Positions 42,313 to 51,457 of a stretch of 64,000 bases of DNA are shown piece after piece; within the stretch, counting starts at the first letter, position 1; every line of letters begins with the position of its first letter. The translations under genes and the position numbers were made by a program. Origin of the DNA: Paraburkholderia phenazinium (GTDB lineage Bacteria > Pseudomonadota > Gammaproteobacteria > Burkholderiales > Burkholderiaceae); assembly GCF_900100735.1 (NCBI RefSeq), contig NZ_FNCJ01000012.1, positions 124,001-188,000 on the forward strand, written 5' to 3'. Below the pieces are notes generated by a model that was not told where the DNA came from, ran no database searches, and was given only the letters and a program-made list of their open reading frames with translations.

Positions 42313-44811
42313 TCAGGCTGCAAGCTGGATCGCTTTTTCGAGCGCCTCCTTGCGCTGCTGCAAGTCTTCGAGCATGCCGAAATCCGCTGCGAAGTCGTCC
42401 ACCTTTACCACCTCGGCGCCGTAGCGCGCATAGTCGTCGAGCACCTGGCGCTCGTCCGCGTCGATCAGACCTTGTTGTTGGGCCTGCGCGGTCCACTCGG
42501 CGAGGTGCGCGAGGCTTTGCGGCATCGGCGTGAGCAACCCCTGTTTGACCGCTTCGCGCAGCTTCTGGTCGATGGCGTTGATGCGCGGATTGAGCGCGAA
42601 CAGCAGCTCGCCGTAGCCGAGCGGGTCGACATCCGGATGCGGCACATACGAGTCGGACACCAGCCGCTCGCGCGCCGCCCCCGGTGTTTGCATCAGCTCG
42701 GCGATCGCGGCGCCGAGGCTGTCGGCAGGGGCGCGATGCGGCAGGCCGAACGGGAATGCGAGCACCCGCACCAGGTTTGCGGCAAGCCGGTTCGGATAGT
42801 TGGCGAGGACGCCGTCGATGGCCTCCTGCGCCTGATGCAGCGCATCCTCGACACCCCAGCGCACGAGCGGCAGATCGCTTTCCTGACGGCCTTCGTCTTC
42901 GAAGCGCTTGAGCGTCGCCGAGATCAGGTAAAGCTGCGACAGCACATCGCCGAGCCGCCCGGAGATCCGCTCGCGCCGCTTCAGGTCGCCACCGAGCACG
43001 AACATCGAGACGTCGGCGAGCAGGGCGAACACGGTGGAAATGCGGGTGGCTGCGCGATAGTAAGGAATGAGCGGCGCATAGGCGCGTTGCGGCTTCCTGA
43101 TGAAGGCGCCAGCCGTGACGCCGTAGACAAAACTGCGCACCACATTCGACAACGTGAAGCTGACATGCCCGAAGAATGCTTCATCGAAATCATGCAGCGC
43201 CTGGTGGTGGTCGGCTTCACGTGTCGCGGCCATTTCCTTCAGTACATACGGATGGCAACGAATCGCCCCCTGGCCGAAGATGATCAGGCAGCGCGTCAGA
43301 ATGTTCGCGCCTTCCACGGTAATGGCAATCGGCACTTGCTGATAGGCACGGGCGAGAAAGTTCGATGGCCCCATGCAGATGCCCTTGCCGGCGGCCACAT
43401 CCATGCCGTCGTTGATGACCTTGCGGGCGCGCTCGGTGATGTGATACTTCGCGATTGCCGAGATCACAGAAGGTTTTTCGCCGAGGTCGACCGCGTGCGC
43501 GGACAGGCGCCGCGCCGCATCCATCACATACAGGTTGCCGCCCATGCGGCCGAGCGCTTCCTGCACGCCTTCGAACTTGCCGACCGCGGTCCGGAACTGA
43601 CGCCGCACGGCGGCATACGCGCCGGTGCCGCGCACTGCGATCTTCGCCATGCCGACATTCGACGACGGCAGCGAGATCGCCCGGCCGGCGGCGAGGCATT
43701 CCATCAGCATGCGCCAGCCGTTGCCGACTTGCGCGCGCCCGCCGATCACCCAGTCGAGCGGGACGAACACGTCTTTGCCTGAGTTCGGGCCGTTCTGAAA
43801 CACCGCATTGAGCGGCCAGTGGCGGCGGCCGATGTTGACCCCTGGATGGCTGGTCGGAATCAGCGCACAGGTAATGCCGGGCTCGTCGGTCTCGCCGAGC
43901 AGATGATCGGGATCGAGCGCGCGAAAGGCGAGGCCGAGCACGGTCGCAATCGGCCCGAGCGTGATATAGCGCTTGTCCCAGGTTACGCGAAAGCCGAGCG
44001 TCTCGCGCCCTTCGAACGTACCGTTGCAGACGATGCCGAGATCGGGAATCGCCGCCGCGTCCGAACCCGCATAGGGGCTCGTCAACGCGAAACAGGGAAT
44101 CTCGACGCCGCGCGCGAGACGCGGCAGATAGTAGTTCTTCTGTTCTTCAGTGCCGTAATGCATCAGCAGTTCGGCGGGGCCGAGCGAGTTCGGCACCATC
44201 ACCGATACCGCGGCCGCCGAACAGCGCGTCGCCAGCTTCATGATGACCTGCGAATGCGCATACGCGGAGAACTGCTTACCGCCGTACTGCTTCGGAATGA
44301 TCATGCCGAGGAAGCCGCGTTCCTTGATGTATCGCCAGGTCTGCGGCGAGAGGTCCTGCCAGACGGCCGTGGTTTCCCAGTCGTTGGCGAGGTCGCACAG
44401 TTCCTTGCATTCGACGTCGAGGAACGCTTGTTCTTCGGCCGTCAGCGTGGCGGGGCCGTGGCCGAGCAGGGTGTCCCAGTGCGGGCGTCCCGAGAACAAC
44501 GAAGCATCCCACCAGACCGTGCCTGCTTCGATCGCGTCGCGCTCGGTAGGCGACATCTCCGGCAGGATCTTGCGAAACACATCGAGCACGGGCTTGGCGA
44601 ACCAGGCGCGCCGCAGCGGCTTGACGGTAAGCACGAGCGCCGGCAGCACGAACACCAGCGTGAGCACGGCGGTGGCGAGCGGCCCCGCGGCGCCGCTCAG
44701 ATGCGCAACCGCAGTCCAGAGAATCAGGAAGGCGAGCCACCACGAGGCGCGGGCCTGCACGTACACGAGCGCCGCAGCGGCGGCGACCAGCACTAAGAAG
44801 AACCACGACAT
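42313..44811 (-). CDS. fadE: Acyl-CoA dehydrogenase, FadE type
   Basis: An 832-residue long acyl-CoA dehydrogenase for the first step of beta-oxidation. Two or three N-terminal hydrophobic helices (about 3-70) anchor it to the membrane. The ACAD core (about 150-550) has CFALTSPYAGSDAAAI and GTGAYAAVRRQFRTAVGKFEGVQEALGR. The C-terminal region is a DUF1974-like domain typical of FadE (E. coli FadE is 814 residues). The first enzyme gene after the TetR regulator. FAD-dependent and likely linked to ETF. Confidence 0.95.
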   Translation of the reverse strand: MSWFFLVLVAAAAALVYVQARASWWLAFLILWTAVAHLSGAAGPLATAVLTLVFVLPALVLTVKPLRRAWFAKPVLDVFRKILPEMSPTERDAIEAGTVWWDASLFSGRPHWDTLLGHGPATLTAEEQAFLDVECKELCDLANDWETTAVWQDLSPQTWRYIKERGFLGMIIPKQYGGKQFSAYAHSQVIMKLATRCSAAAVSVMVPNSLGPAELLMHYGTEEQKNYYLPRLARGVEIPCFALTSPYAGSDAAAIPDLGIVCNGTFEGRETLGFRVTWDKRYITLGPIATVLGLAFRALDPDHLLGETDEPGITCALIPTSHPGVNIGRRHWPLNAVFQNGPNSGKDVFVPLDWVIGGRAQVGNGWRMLMECLAAGRAISLPSSNVGMAKIAVRGTGAYAAVRRQFRTAVGKFEGVQEALGRMGGNLYVMDAARRLSAHAVDLGEKPSVISAIAKYHITERARKVINDGMDVAAGKGICMGPSNFLARAYQQVPIAITVEGANILTRCLIIFGQGAIRCHPYVLKEMAATREADHHQALHDFDEAFFGHVSFTLSNVVRSFVYGVTAGAFIRKPQRAYAPLIPYYRAATRISTVFALLADVSMFVLGGDLKRRERISGRLGDVLSQLYLISATLKRFEDEGRQESDLPLVRWGVEDALHQAQEAIDGVLANYPNRLAANLVRVLAFPFGLPHRAPADSLGAAIAELMQTPGAARERLVSDSYVPHPDVDPLGYGELLFALNPRINAIDQKLREAVKQGLLTPMPQSLAHLAEWTAQAQQQGLIDADERQVLDDYARYGAEVVKVDDFAADFGMLEDLQQRKEALEKAIQLAA

Positions 44812-44956
44812 GACGTCTCCTCCTGTTTCGAAAGTGCGTGCGGACGCATCCGCAGGATGCGGAAGGTTCGCATTGATATGTTTGACAGCACGTGCGGTGC
44901 CAGCTACACCGCGGCGCCCGGGCGGCGGCCTCTAAACCGCCCCAGGCGCGCCCGGC

Positions 44957-45904
44957 TCAGACCGCGCCGTGGGCGACGTGCCGTAATGGACCGCTCAGGT
45001 CGCCGCTTAGGTCGCCACTTATGTCGCCACTCAGGCTGCCACTCAGATCACCCTTCCGGCCGCCACTAACGTCCCCGTTGAGGCCGCTATTCGGGCCACT
45101 GAAGTGCGCCTCGGGCTCGTGCCGCGGCTGGTCCGGCCCGGCATCCGCCGGCTTGGCCGACAGGCTGCCGCACGGTAGGTCGTGGGTCTCCGAAGTGCCG
45201 TCGGCAGCGTCGCCCAGCACCCCCGCGAAAGCGGCCAACTGGTTCACATCGGGCAGCGGCGCCTTGAGGGCGGCCACCATCAGCGACGCAAGCCGTGCGA
45301 TCAGTTGCAGGTCGTTCATCGACTTGCCCTGCGAGAACTCCGTGATCAGGCTGTCGGTGTCCGTGCCGGCCAGCACGCCGGAGAGCGCGCCGATGGCAAA
45401 GTGCAGGCGCCAGCCGAGTTCGTCGCGCGGCAGATGCGGCAGCGCGCGCTGGAACGCCGCGAAGAAACGTTCCGCCACCGAGGCGTAGTGCCCGTTCAGA
45501 AAGTCGCGAATGAACGCCGACGGATCGGTGTAGGCACGCCCCAGCAGGCGCAGGAACGCTTTGCCGCCAACCTTCGGATCGCGCGACAGGCGTAACGCCG
45601 GAATGAACATCGCACCCAATACGTGTTCGCATGTCAGACGTGCGCCAAGCATGGTGTCGAAGCGCTCGAGCAGCTTGACCCGCTCCTGGTTGAGGTGGTC
45701 GAGGCGGCGCGCGAGCATCGCGTGAATCAAAGCTTCCTTGCTGCCGAAGTGATAGTTGACCGCTGCGAGATTGACCTCGGCGCGCGAGGTGATCTGACGC
45801 AGCGACATGGCCTCATAGCCGCATTCGATGAATAGCGTTTCTGCGGCGTCGAGGATACGGGACTTCGTGTCGCCGGTATGCCGGCCTGTCGTACGAACTG
45901 CCAT
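44957..45904 (-). CDS. TetR/AcrR-family regulator with repetitive C-terminus
   Basis: A 315-residue repressor. The DNA-binding helix-turn-helix at about 10-60 is TKSRILDAAETLFIECGYEAMSLRQITSRAEVNLAAVNYHFGSKEAL. The ligand domain runs to about 235. The last 80 residues are unusual: acidic and Gly/Ser/Asp/Leu-rich, with repeated GDLSG and GSLSG units. ATG 45904 (GGGAGA upstream) is preferred to the long 46060 start. It is first in the fatty acid cluster, 145 bases before fadE, so it is a likely acyl-CoA-responsive regulator of it. Confidence 0.9.
   Translation of the reverse strand: MAVRTTGRHTGDTKSRILDAAETLFIECGYEAMSLRQITSRAEVNLAAVNYHFGSKEALIHAMLARRLDHLNQERVKLLERFDTMLGARLTCEHVLGAMFIPALRLSRDPKVGGKAFLRLLGRAYTDPSAFIRDFLNGHYASVAERFFAAFQRALPHLPRDELGWRLHFAIGALSGVLAGTDTDSLITEFSQGKSMNDLQLIARLASLMVAALKAPLPDVNQLAAFAGVLGDAADGTSETHDLPCGSLSAKPADAGPDQPRHEPEAHFSGPNSGLNGDVSGGRKGDLSGSLSGDISGDLSGDLSGPLRHVAHGAV
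44987..45079 (-). repeat. Tandem GDLSG-type coding repeats in the TetR tail
   Basis: Residues 276-306 of the regulator consist of imperfect 4- to 5-residue units (GDVSG, GDLSG, GSLSG, GDISG, GDLSG, GDLSG). The DNA repeats GTCGCC/ACT/TAG-like units, so slippage could change the unit number. Confidence 0.7.
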
Positions 45905-46034
45905 GTTGCGTCTCCCAATGCCGGTCGCCCGGCCGCAAACAAGCGATTCAAATGCGCATTTGAAACGCGCGTTTTTTTCAGGATAAGAAGGATCTGGAGC
46001 TTCGGGCAAGGGCTGTGTGTGGACGGACTCCTCT

Positions 46035-46055
46035 AAAAAGGCACCGCTGCGGTGC
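46035..46055 (-). terminator. Second terminator-like hairpin downstream of the MFS gene
   Basis: GCACC-GCTGC-GGTGC inverted repeat (46041-46055, 5-bp stem) with AAAAA on the plus strand at 46035-46039, so it reads as a stem plus U-run on the minus strand. Probably a backup terminator. Confidence 0.5.
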
Positions 46056-46078
46056 GTCAATTGTTTCGGGCGCCGAAT

Positions 46079-46113
46079 AAAAAAGGCCGTTCCGATCGAA
46101 ATCGGAACGGCCT
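46079..46113 (-). terminator. Rho-independent terminator of the MFS gene
   Basis: Perfect 13-bp stem (46084-46096 with 46101-46113) with a 4-base loop, followed on the minus strand by a run of Ts. It lies 80 bases after the MFS stop and about 175 bases upstream of the TetR start. Confidence 0.92.
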
Positions 46114-46193
46114 CGCGTTACTGCCTGGCGTGGCGGCCTGGGGCCGCCTATAAGTGTGTTGCGTGTGCTGCGTTCGTTTCAGTGCCGCTGCGG

Positions 46194-47411
46194 CTAAACC
46201 GCGGCGACCTCTTTGGCAGATTGTGTCATATCTATGCCGCGGCGTTCACGGCTAAACAAAATCAGTACCGCAATCACAACAGCCACCGTGCCTGCGACCA
46301 CGGCCATCGCCAGCGCATAGTTGTTGCCGTTGGCGACGGCGAACGACGCCTGCATGGTCGCATTGACCGCCGCGAGCAGATTGCCGAGCTGATACACCAG
46401 ACCCGGGAAGGTCGCACGAATTTCGTCCGGCGAGATTTCGTTCAGGTGGACCGGGATCACACCCCATGCGCCTTGTACCGAGATCTGCATCAGGAACGCG
46501 CCGAGCGCGAGCAAGACTGCGCTACTCGAGAACGCCCACAGCGGCAGCACCGGCAGCGCAATCAGCGCGGCGATGCAGATCGCACGCTTGCGGCCGATCT
46601 TCTCGGACATCGACCCGAAGAACAGACCACCGACAATCGCGCCGATGTTCAGCGTAATCGTGATCAGCGCGACGGTATGCGGGTCGAAGTGATGCTGCTC
46701 GCGCAGGAAGGTCGGATACAGATCCTGAGTGCCGTGCGAGAAGAAGTTGAACGCGGTCATCAGGACGATGGCGTAGATCGAGAGCGTCCAGTTCCGCTTG
46801 AGCGTGACCAGCAGTCCCGGCCGCACCTTTTTCTCCATCGCCTTCCATGCTGGGGATTCCGGCACGTTCGCACGCACATACAGCACGAGCAGGGCGGGAA
46901 TCACGCCGATGAAGAACATGCCGCGCCAGCCGACGTACTGGTACAGCACGCCGAACACCACCGAGGCAAGCAGATAGCCGCTCGGATAGCCGGCTTGCAA
47001 CAGCCCGGAGACGAAGCCGCGCGCGCGCGTGGGCACGGTTTCCATCGTCAGGGCGGAGCCGACGCCCCATTCGCCGCCCATCGCGATGCCGAACAGCGCG
47101 CGCAGCACGAGCAGGGTGGCGAGGTTGGGTGAGAAGCCGGACAGCAATTCAAGCAGCGAATAGCAGGCGATGTTGACCATCAGGGTCGGCCGACGGCCGA
47201 ATTTATCGGCGAGCCGCCCAAAAATCAGCGCCCCGATGGGGCGCATGGCCAGCGTCAAGGTAATGCCGAATGCGACAGCAGGAATCTTTGTATTGAATTC
47301 GGCCGCGATATCTTTCAATACGAACACCATTAGAAAGAAATCGAATGCGTCGAGTGTCCACCCGAGATAGGCGGCGATGGTGACGTTTCTCTGTTCCCGA
47401 GTCCAGCTCAT
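46194..47411 (-). CDS. MFS transporter, SHS-like (monocarboxylate/sialic acid type)
   Basis: A 405-residue 12-helix major facilitator. LGWTLDAFDFFLMVFVLKDIA in helix 1 is the signature of the sialate:H+/lactate (SHS) group. The loop 2-3 motif is GRLADKFGRRP, and GEWGVGSALTMETVPTRARG precedes helix 5. Proton-coupled uptake of a small organic acid is likely, but the substrate cannot be fixed. ATG 47411 is chosen by family start and GGAG upstream. Two terminator hairpins follow. Confidence 0.88.
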   Translation of the reverse strand: MSWTREQRNVTIAAYLGWTLDAFDFFLMVFVLKDIAAEFNTKIPAVAFGITLTLAMRPIGALIFGRLADKFGRRPTLMVNIACYSLLELLSGFSPNLATLLVLRALFGIAMGGEWGVGSALTMETVPTRARGFVSGLLQAGYPSGYLLASVVFGVLYQYVGWRGMFFIGVIPALLVLYVRANVPESPAWKAMEKKVRPGLLVTLKRNWTLSIYAIVLMTAFNFFSHGTQDLYPTFLREQHHFDPHTVALITITLNIGAIVGGLFFGSMSEKIGRKRAICIAALIALPVLPLWAFSSSAVLLALGAFLMQISVQGAWGVIPVHLNEISPDEIRATFPGLVYQLGNLLAAVNATMQASFAVANGNNYALAMAVVAGTVAVVIAVLILFSRERRGIDMTQSAKEVAAV

Positions 47412-47719
47412 GTGTTTTTTCTCCAAGTCTCCGAACAACCCGTGCCTTACGGCGGGCCGGCTGACGACCCGCACGCCCCGTGGAGCGGGCTTGCGGCGAG
47501 TGTACGCCGTCCGTTAAGCGTCTGCATGCTTGAAATGCGCATCTTAGTACATGTCCCTAAGAGCTGGCGGTAATCGGGCACGACATCCGGATTAAATGTC
47601 GGCATTTTGTAATATTAGAGATGGATTGTTATTTTATTGTTTGCTTGATGTAATTTTTATGCCGGGACGGGAGACGGTTTTGGGGACGGTCTTTTACCGG
47701 CTGGTCAGGCCTTACGGTG
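47412..47719. other. AT-rich intergenic region upstream of the MFS gene
   Basis: A 308-bp gap between two minus-strand genes. Around 47596-47665 the sequence is markedly AT-rich for this genome (TTTTGTAATATTAGAG and TTATTTTATTGTTT runs), which suggests a promoter or a nucleoid-protein binding site for the MFS gene. No gene found. Confidence 0.45.
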
Positions 47720-49276
47720 TCAAGGCAACGCGATCTCGACACCCGAGCTTGCGAGGTTCGCAACGATGGACTTTACTTCGCTTCCAGAGCGATTCACACA
47801 CACCACCTTGCCGATCCGCTCAGCATTGCTGGCGCTATTGCACAGATAGACCTGCTTGAAGTCGGGCAGGATCTCGAGGAACGTATAAGCGGCGTCCGCG
47901 GTGTCGGGTTTGCGGATGTACACATCAGGCATGCCGAAGTCGGTCTGCAGGTAGTGTTCCAGCAGGACCGGATAGTTCGGCTTGTTCCTGTTGTTCGCCA
48001 CGAACAGGTTGTTGAGCCCCACCGTGTCGAAGAATTTCTGCCCTGAGTAGGCGGCCAGTTTGCCGGCCTCCGGCGAGGCGATGCTGATGCCCGGGATCGT
48101 GCCCAGTTGCCTGCCGATATCCGCGAAATCGTTGTGGTCCGCTCTTAGCATTTGCGCTTCCTTCTTGCCCGAAAACAGAAGCGCGGTGTTGCCCACCGCG
48201 AGCAGCAGACCGATGGAAAAAATCAGCACGCAGGCCCGTTTTCCGGAGACGCCGGATTTCACCATGAGCTCGAAGAAATGGACAAGCGAAAACGATAAGC
48301 CGATTAGCAAAGGCAACTGAAAGCGATAGGCCACATCCATGATGGGCAGTACGGAAAACAGATAGGCGAAATAGACGCCGCACGCACCATAAATCGGAAT
48401 GTATTTCTTCGACTCTTTAAGATCGAGCGCGATCAAGGGAACCAGCGCGAGCAGGACCAATGGCAGCACGTAGCTCAGGAAGCTCAGTTGCGGACCGAGG
48501 ATGTAGTTGTATTGCGATTTGGGCAAACGTCCCAGGACCAGATCGCTCAGCGCGAATTTAAGGCTCGCCGAAAGCGGAAGCGCGGTACCGGTGGCGAACT
48601 TGGCCAGCAACAACGAAACCAGAGCGCAGGCGAATGCCGCCAATAGCAGGGCAAGGCAATTCCTGATGCGCTGGACCGGGTTCCCGGCGTTGAGCGCGAG
48701 GCCGATCACGAATAGCGAAACGGGAAATAAAGGCAGGTCGGGCCTGATCAGAAGCGTGAATCCGGAAAATACCCCTAGCCAGAGCGCATCCTTAAAAGAA
48801 TTCCTGCAAAAGCGCAGCAGATAGATGGAAAGCGCGACAAAAAACAGGGTAATGGAGGTTTCAAGTCCATTAGCCGAGCTGCGGGTAAAGAACGGGCTCG
48901 AAATGATCGGGATCAGCGCGCAGATTGCGACCCAGCGGTTCGGGTTGAAGTTGCGCAGCGTCGCCGCGTAGACCGCCAGCAAGGTCAGGATTGCAAAGAT
49001 CAAACCCGCGTAAGAATTGACAGAAATGACGTTGAATTTCGTCAGACGAGCCAGCATCGTGACCAGCGTGACCCAGGCGATTCCGGTGGTGCCTTGCACA
49101 GGAGCGGAATGCGGGTTCCACTCGAACATAAAGCCGTCGACGCCGTTCTGGGCGTAGCGGTGCATGATGTAGCTGTCTTCGAAATCTGCCGGAAACGGCA
49201 TGAATGAACAGGTCATCCAGAGATAGCTCATCAATGCCAGAAACAGTAAGGCATAGCTGTAATGTTTCGGTTTCAT
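47720..49276 (-). CDS. AftB-like GT-C membrane glycosyltransferase
   Basis: A 518-residue protein with about ten transmembrane helices and a C-terminal periplasmic domain (about 415-518). In the first periplasmic loop it has FEDSYIMHRYAQNGVDGF ... QGTTGIAWV, a D-D/E-S-Y-I plus GTTxxxW pattern characteristic of polyprenyl-phosphate-sugar transferases such as mycobacterial AftB. The same pattern is in the partial protein at 62434. The start is ATG 49276 (MKPKHYSYALL). It stands alone on the minus strand; the acceptor and sugar are unknown. Confidence 0.7.
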   Translation of the reverse strand: MKPKHYSYALLFLALMSYLWMTCSFMPFPADFEDSYIMHRYAQNGVDGFMFEWNPHSAPVQGTTGIAWVTLVTMLARLTKFNVISVNSYAGLIFAILTLLAVYAATLRNFNPNRWVAICALIPIISSPFFTRSSANGLETSITLFFVALSIYLLRFCRNSFKDALWLGVFSGFTLLIRPDLPLFPVSLFVIGLALNAGNPVQRIRNCLALLLAAFACALVSLLLAKFATGTALPLSASLKFALSDLVLGRLPKSQYNYILGPQLSFLSYVLPLVLLALVPLIALDLKESKKYIPIYGACGVYFAYLFSVLPIMDVAYRFQLPLLIGLSFSLVHFFELMVKSGVSGKRACVLIFSIGLLLAVGNTALLFSGKKEAQMLRADHNDFADIGRQLGTIPGISIASPEAGKLAAYSGQKFFDTVGLNNLFVANNRNKPNYPVLLEHYLQTDFGMPDVYIRKPDTADAAYTFLEILPDFKQVYLCNSASNAERIGKVVCVNRSGSEVKSIVANLASSGVEIALP

Positions 49277-49592
49277 GTTGAATTTACGCTCTCTATTCCG
49301 ACCTGCAGTGTGGTCTGCCGAATGGCGGCTGGCGAATGGTCGAATCGCCAGAGTCCGGAGCTGCGCCGTACCGATCGTGCGGGGACGCATGGGATACGAG
49401 GGAATCTAGCAGCACTGCACCGTCCACTATGTGCGTTGGGCAACGCCGTAAAAATGGGGCGGTGAGCCGCACCAGAATGTGGATATATGCAGAGACCGCA
49501 TCAGTCGAGTAGAAAAATCAATTTGCCTCATGTTTATGTGCGCAATAGGATGGCGTGATCCCGCTATTGACGTCTCTACCTCGTTATTCATC
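49277..49592. other. Divergent intergenic region before the ClC gene
   Basis: A 316-bp gap between divergently transcribed genes (membrane glycosyltransferase and ClC). It contains the candidate promoter at 49523-49551 and no convincing gene. In-frame upstream ATGs for ClC at 49530 and 49536 fall inside that promoter. Confidence 0.45.
49523..49551 (+). promoter_or_regulatory. Sigma-70-like promoter of the ClC gene
   Basis: TTGCCT (49523-49528), a 17-base spacer, then TAGGAT (49546-49551), each 4/6 to consensus. The implied start of transcription is about 35 bases before ATG 49593, which supports that start codon. Confidence 0.4.
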
Positions 49593-50972
49593 ATGCCGCT
49601 CAAGCCGTTCGCCAGACCCGCCTCGCAAGAGCCGGCCGTTCGCCCGGAACCGGCGCGCAGCCCGCTCGTCGTGTTCGTCGCCGTCACGCTTCTGACGGGT
49701 ATCGGCGCGGGGCTCGGCGGCATGCTGCTAGCGTTGCTGCTTCACTGGATCCAGCACATTGCATTTGGCTATAGCGTCGACCATGTCATCAGCAGCGAGA
49801 GCTTTCTCGAAGGCGTGAGCGGTGCGGGAGCGCAGCGGCGCGTGCTGGTGCTGGTGATTTGTGGGCTGGTCGCCGGCCTCGGCTGGTGGGCGCTGTATCG
49901 CTATGGACGTCCGCTTGTCAGCATCAAGAAAGCAGTCAAGTCGGACGACCCGCGCATGCCGGTGCTCAGCACCGTCGTGCATGCGTTGCTGCAGATCGTG
50001 ACCGTGGCGCTGGGTTCACCGCTCGGCCGCGAGGTGGCGCCGCGCGAGATCGGCTCGGTCTGGGCCGGCTGGCTCTCGCATCGCGCCGGGCTGACGCTCG
50101 CCGAGAGCAGGATCATGGTGGCATGCGGCGCCGGTGCGGGTCTCGCCGCGGTCTATAACGTGCCGCTTGGCGGCGCGGTGTTCGTGCTCGAAGTGCTGCT
50201 TGGAACCTTCGGCTGGGCAGCGCTGGTGCCGGCTGTCGCGACCTCTGCGATTGCCGCCGTGGTGGCGTGGATCGGTCTGGGCAACGAGCATCAGTACTCG
50301 GTTTCGCCACTGCTGTTGAGCACGCCGCTCGTCGTGTGGTCGGCGCTGTGCGGGCCGATTTTCGGGCTGGCGGCATGGGGCTTCACGCAGTTGACGACGC
50401 GCGCCCGCGCGCAGGCGCCGAAGGACTGGCGGCTGCCGGTTCTGGCGCTGCTGAACTTTGCCATCATCGGTGTGCTGGCGATCCAGTTTCCGCAGTTGCT
50501 CGGCAACGGCAAGGGGCCGGCAGGGCTCTCGTTCAATAGCGAGCTGACGATCGGACTGGCGGCGGTGCTGCTGGTGCTCAAGGTCGCGATTACGGCGGGT
50601 AGTTTGCGTGCGGGCGCCGAAGGCGGCCTGCTGACACCCGGGCTCGCGAACGGCGCGCTGCTGGCAATCGTGCTCGGCGGCATATGGAACATGATCTGGC
50701 CGGGCACGTCCTCGGGCGCGTTCGCGATTGTCGGCGCCGCGGCGTTTCTGGCCGCGTCGATGCAGATGCCGCTCACTGCCGTGGTGCTGATTCTCGAGTT
50801 CACGCGTGTGAGTCACGACTTTCTGATCCCCATCCTGCTGGCGGTGGCGGGCTCGGTGTCGACCTTCAAGCTGCTGGCGACCGTATGGGCGGCGCGGACG
50901 GTTCCGGCTGCGAGCGTGGGTGCGGCTAAGCCGGCGGCGGCAGCGATGGCGCGATCCGGCGCAGGGCAGTAG
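49593..50972 (+). CDS. ClC-family chloride channel/transporter
   Basis: A 459-residue membrane protein with about ten hydrophobic helices. The ClC signatures are GSPLGREVAPREIG (the GREGP-type filter with the gating Glu), AVYNVPLGGAVFVLEVLLG, and GAEGGLLTPGLANGA (the GxFxP-equivalent). It has no CBS domains. An ORF extends upstream to 49479, but MPLKPF at 49593 fits promoter position and family start. It probably moves Cl- or another anion, with or without H+ exchange. Confidence 0.9.
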   Translation: MPLKPFARPASQEPAVRPEPARSPLVVFVAVTLLTGIGAGLGGMLLALLLHWIQHIAFGYSVDHVISSESFLEGVSGAGAQRRVLVLVICGLVAGLGWWALYRYGRPLVSIKKAVKSDDPRMPVLSTVVHALLQIVTVALGSPLGREVAPREIGSVWAGWLSHRAGLTLAESRIMVACGAGAGLAAVYNVPLGGAVFVLEVLLGTFGWAALVPAVATSAIAAVVAWIGLGNEHQYSVSPLLLSTPLVVWSALCGPIFGLAAWGFTQLTTRARAQAPKDWRLPVLALLNFAIIGVLAIQFPQLLGNGKGPAGLSFNSELTIGLAAVLLVLKVAITAGSLRAGAEGGLLTPGLANGALLAIVLGGIWNMIWPGTSSGAFAIVGAAAFLAASMQMPLTAVVLILEFTRVSHDFLIPILLAVAGSVSTFKLLATVWAARTVPAASVGAAKPAAAAMARSGAGQ

Positions 50973-51084
50973 CGCCCGCGAAGCGGCCGGGGTGAGGGCG
51001 TATCCGGCGAAGACAATATCGAGGAATGCGAATTTGTTGGGAAAGCTCAGACCAAGTATTCGCCGACGCTACGATTTGAGGAGA

Positions 51085-51123
51085 CAAAAACAAAAAACCC
51101 CGCAAACTCATCGTTTAACGGGG
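51085..51123 (-). terminator. Terminator after tRNA-Leu copy 1
   Basis: 5-bp stem CCCCG/CGGGG (51098-51102 with 51119-51123), extended by an inner AAAC/GTTT pairing and preceded on the plus strand by AAAAAA and ACAAAAAC, which is a U-rich tail on the minus strand. Confidence 0.85.
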
Positions 51124-51147
51124 TGTTTCGTTTCACTTGAAGAGGGG

Positions 51148-51234
51148 TGGTGCCCAGGAGAGGACTCGAACCTCCACGATGTTGCCACCGCTAGGACCTG
51201 AACCTAGTGCGTCTACCAATTCCGCCACCTGGGC
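51148..51234 (-). tRNA. tRNA-Leu (anticodon CAG), copy 1
   Basis: An 87-base class II tRNA including encoded CCA. Acceptor stem GCCCAGG pairs with CCUGGGC. The anticodon stem CUAGG/CCUAG holds loop UUCAGGU, giving anticodon CAG (reads CUG). A long variable arm (CGGU...AUCG) and TpsiC loop GGUUCGAGUCC are present. It has its own consensus promoter and terminator. A second, near-identical copy lies 223 bases away. Confidence 0.96.
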
Positions 51235-51255
51235 ACGTCTTCAAGCTAGACCACT

Positions 51256-51283
51256 ATTTTAACGGGAAGATTCAGCGTGTCAA
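51256..51283 (-). promoter_or_regulatory. Sigma-70 promoter of tRNA-Leu copy 1
   Basis: On the minus strand, TTGACA (51278-51283) and TAAAAT (51256-51261) with a 16-base spacer. The -10 is 21 bases upstream of the mature tRNA 5' end, leaving a short leader. Confidence 0.8.
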
Positions 51284-51416
51284 TGGGGACTTCAACATTC
51301 GCTTCATTCATCCGTTCGGATCTTCATGCATCGAATCGAGTTCGGTACTGACCACCCGTGCTGCCGGTACCCCAACATTCATTCGAAACAAGTTCAAACG
51401 AACAGCAGGGTCTCAC

Positions 51417-51452
51417 ACAAAAAGCAAAGCCGCTCGGAAGCGGCTTGCTTTT
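51417..51452 (-). terminator. Terminator after tRNA-Leu copy 2
   Basis: GCCGCT/AGCGGC stem (51429-51434 with 51439-51444), extended by AGCAA/TTGCT, and AAAAA on the plus strand, which is a U-run on the minus strand. It lies immediately after the CCA end of copy 2, so each tRNA gene is a separate transcription unit. Confidence 0.88.
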
Positions 51453-51457
51453 GAATC

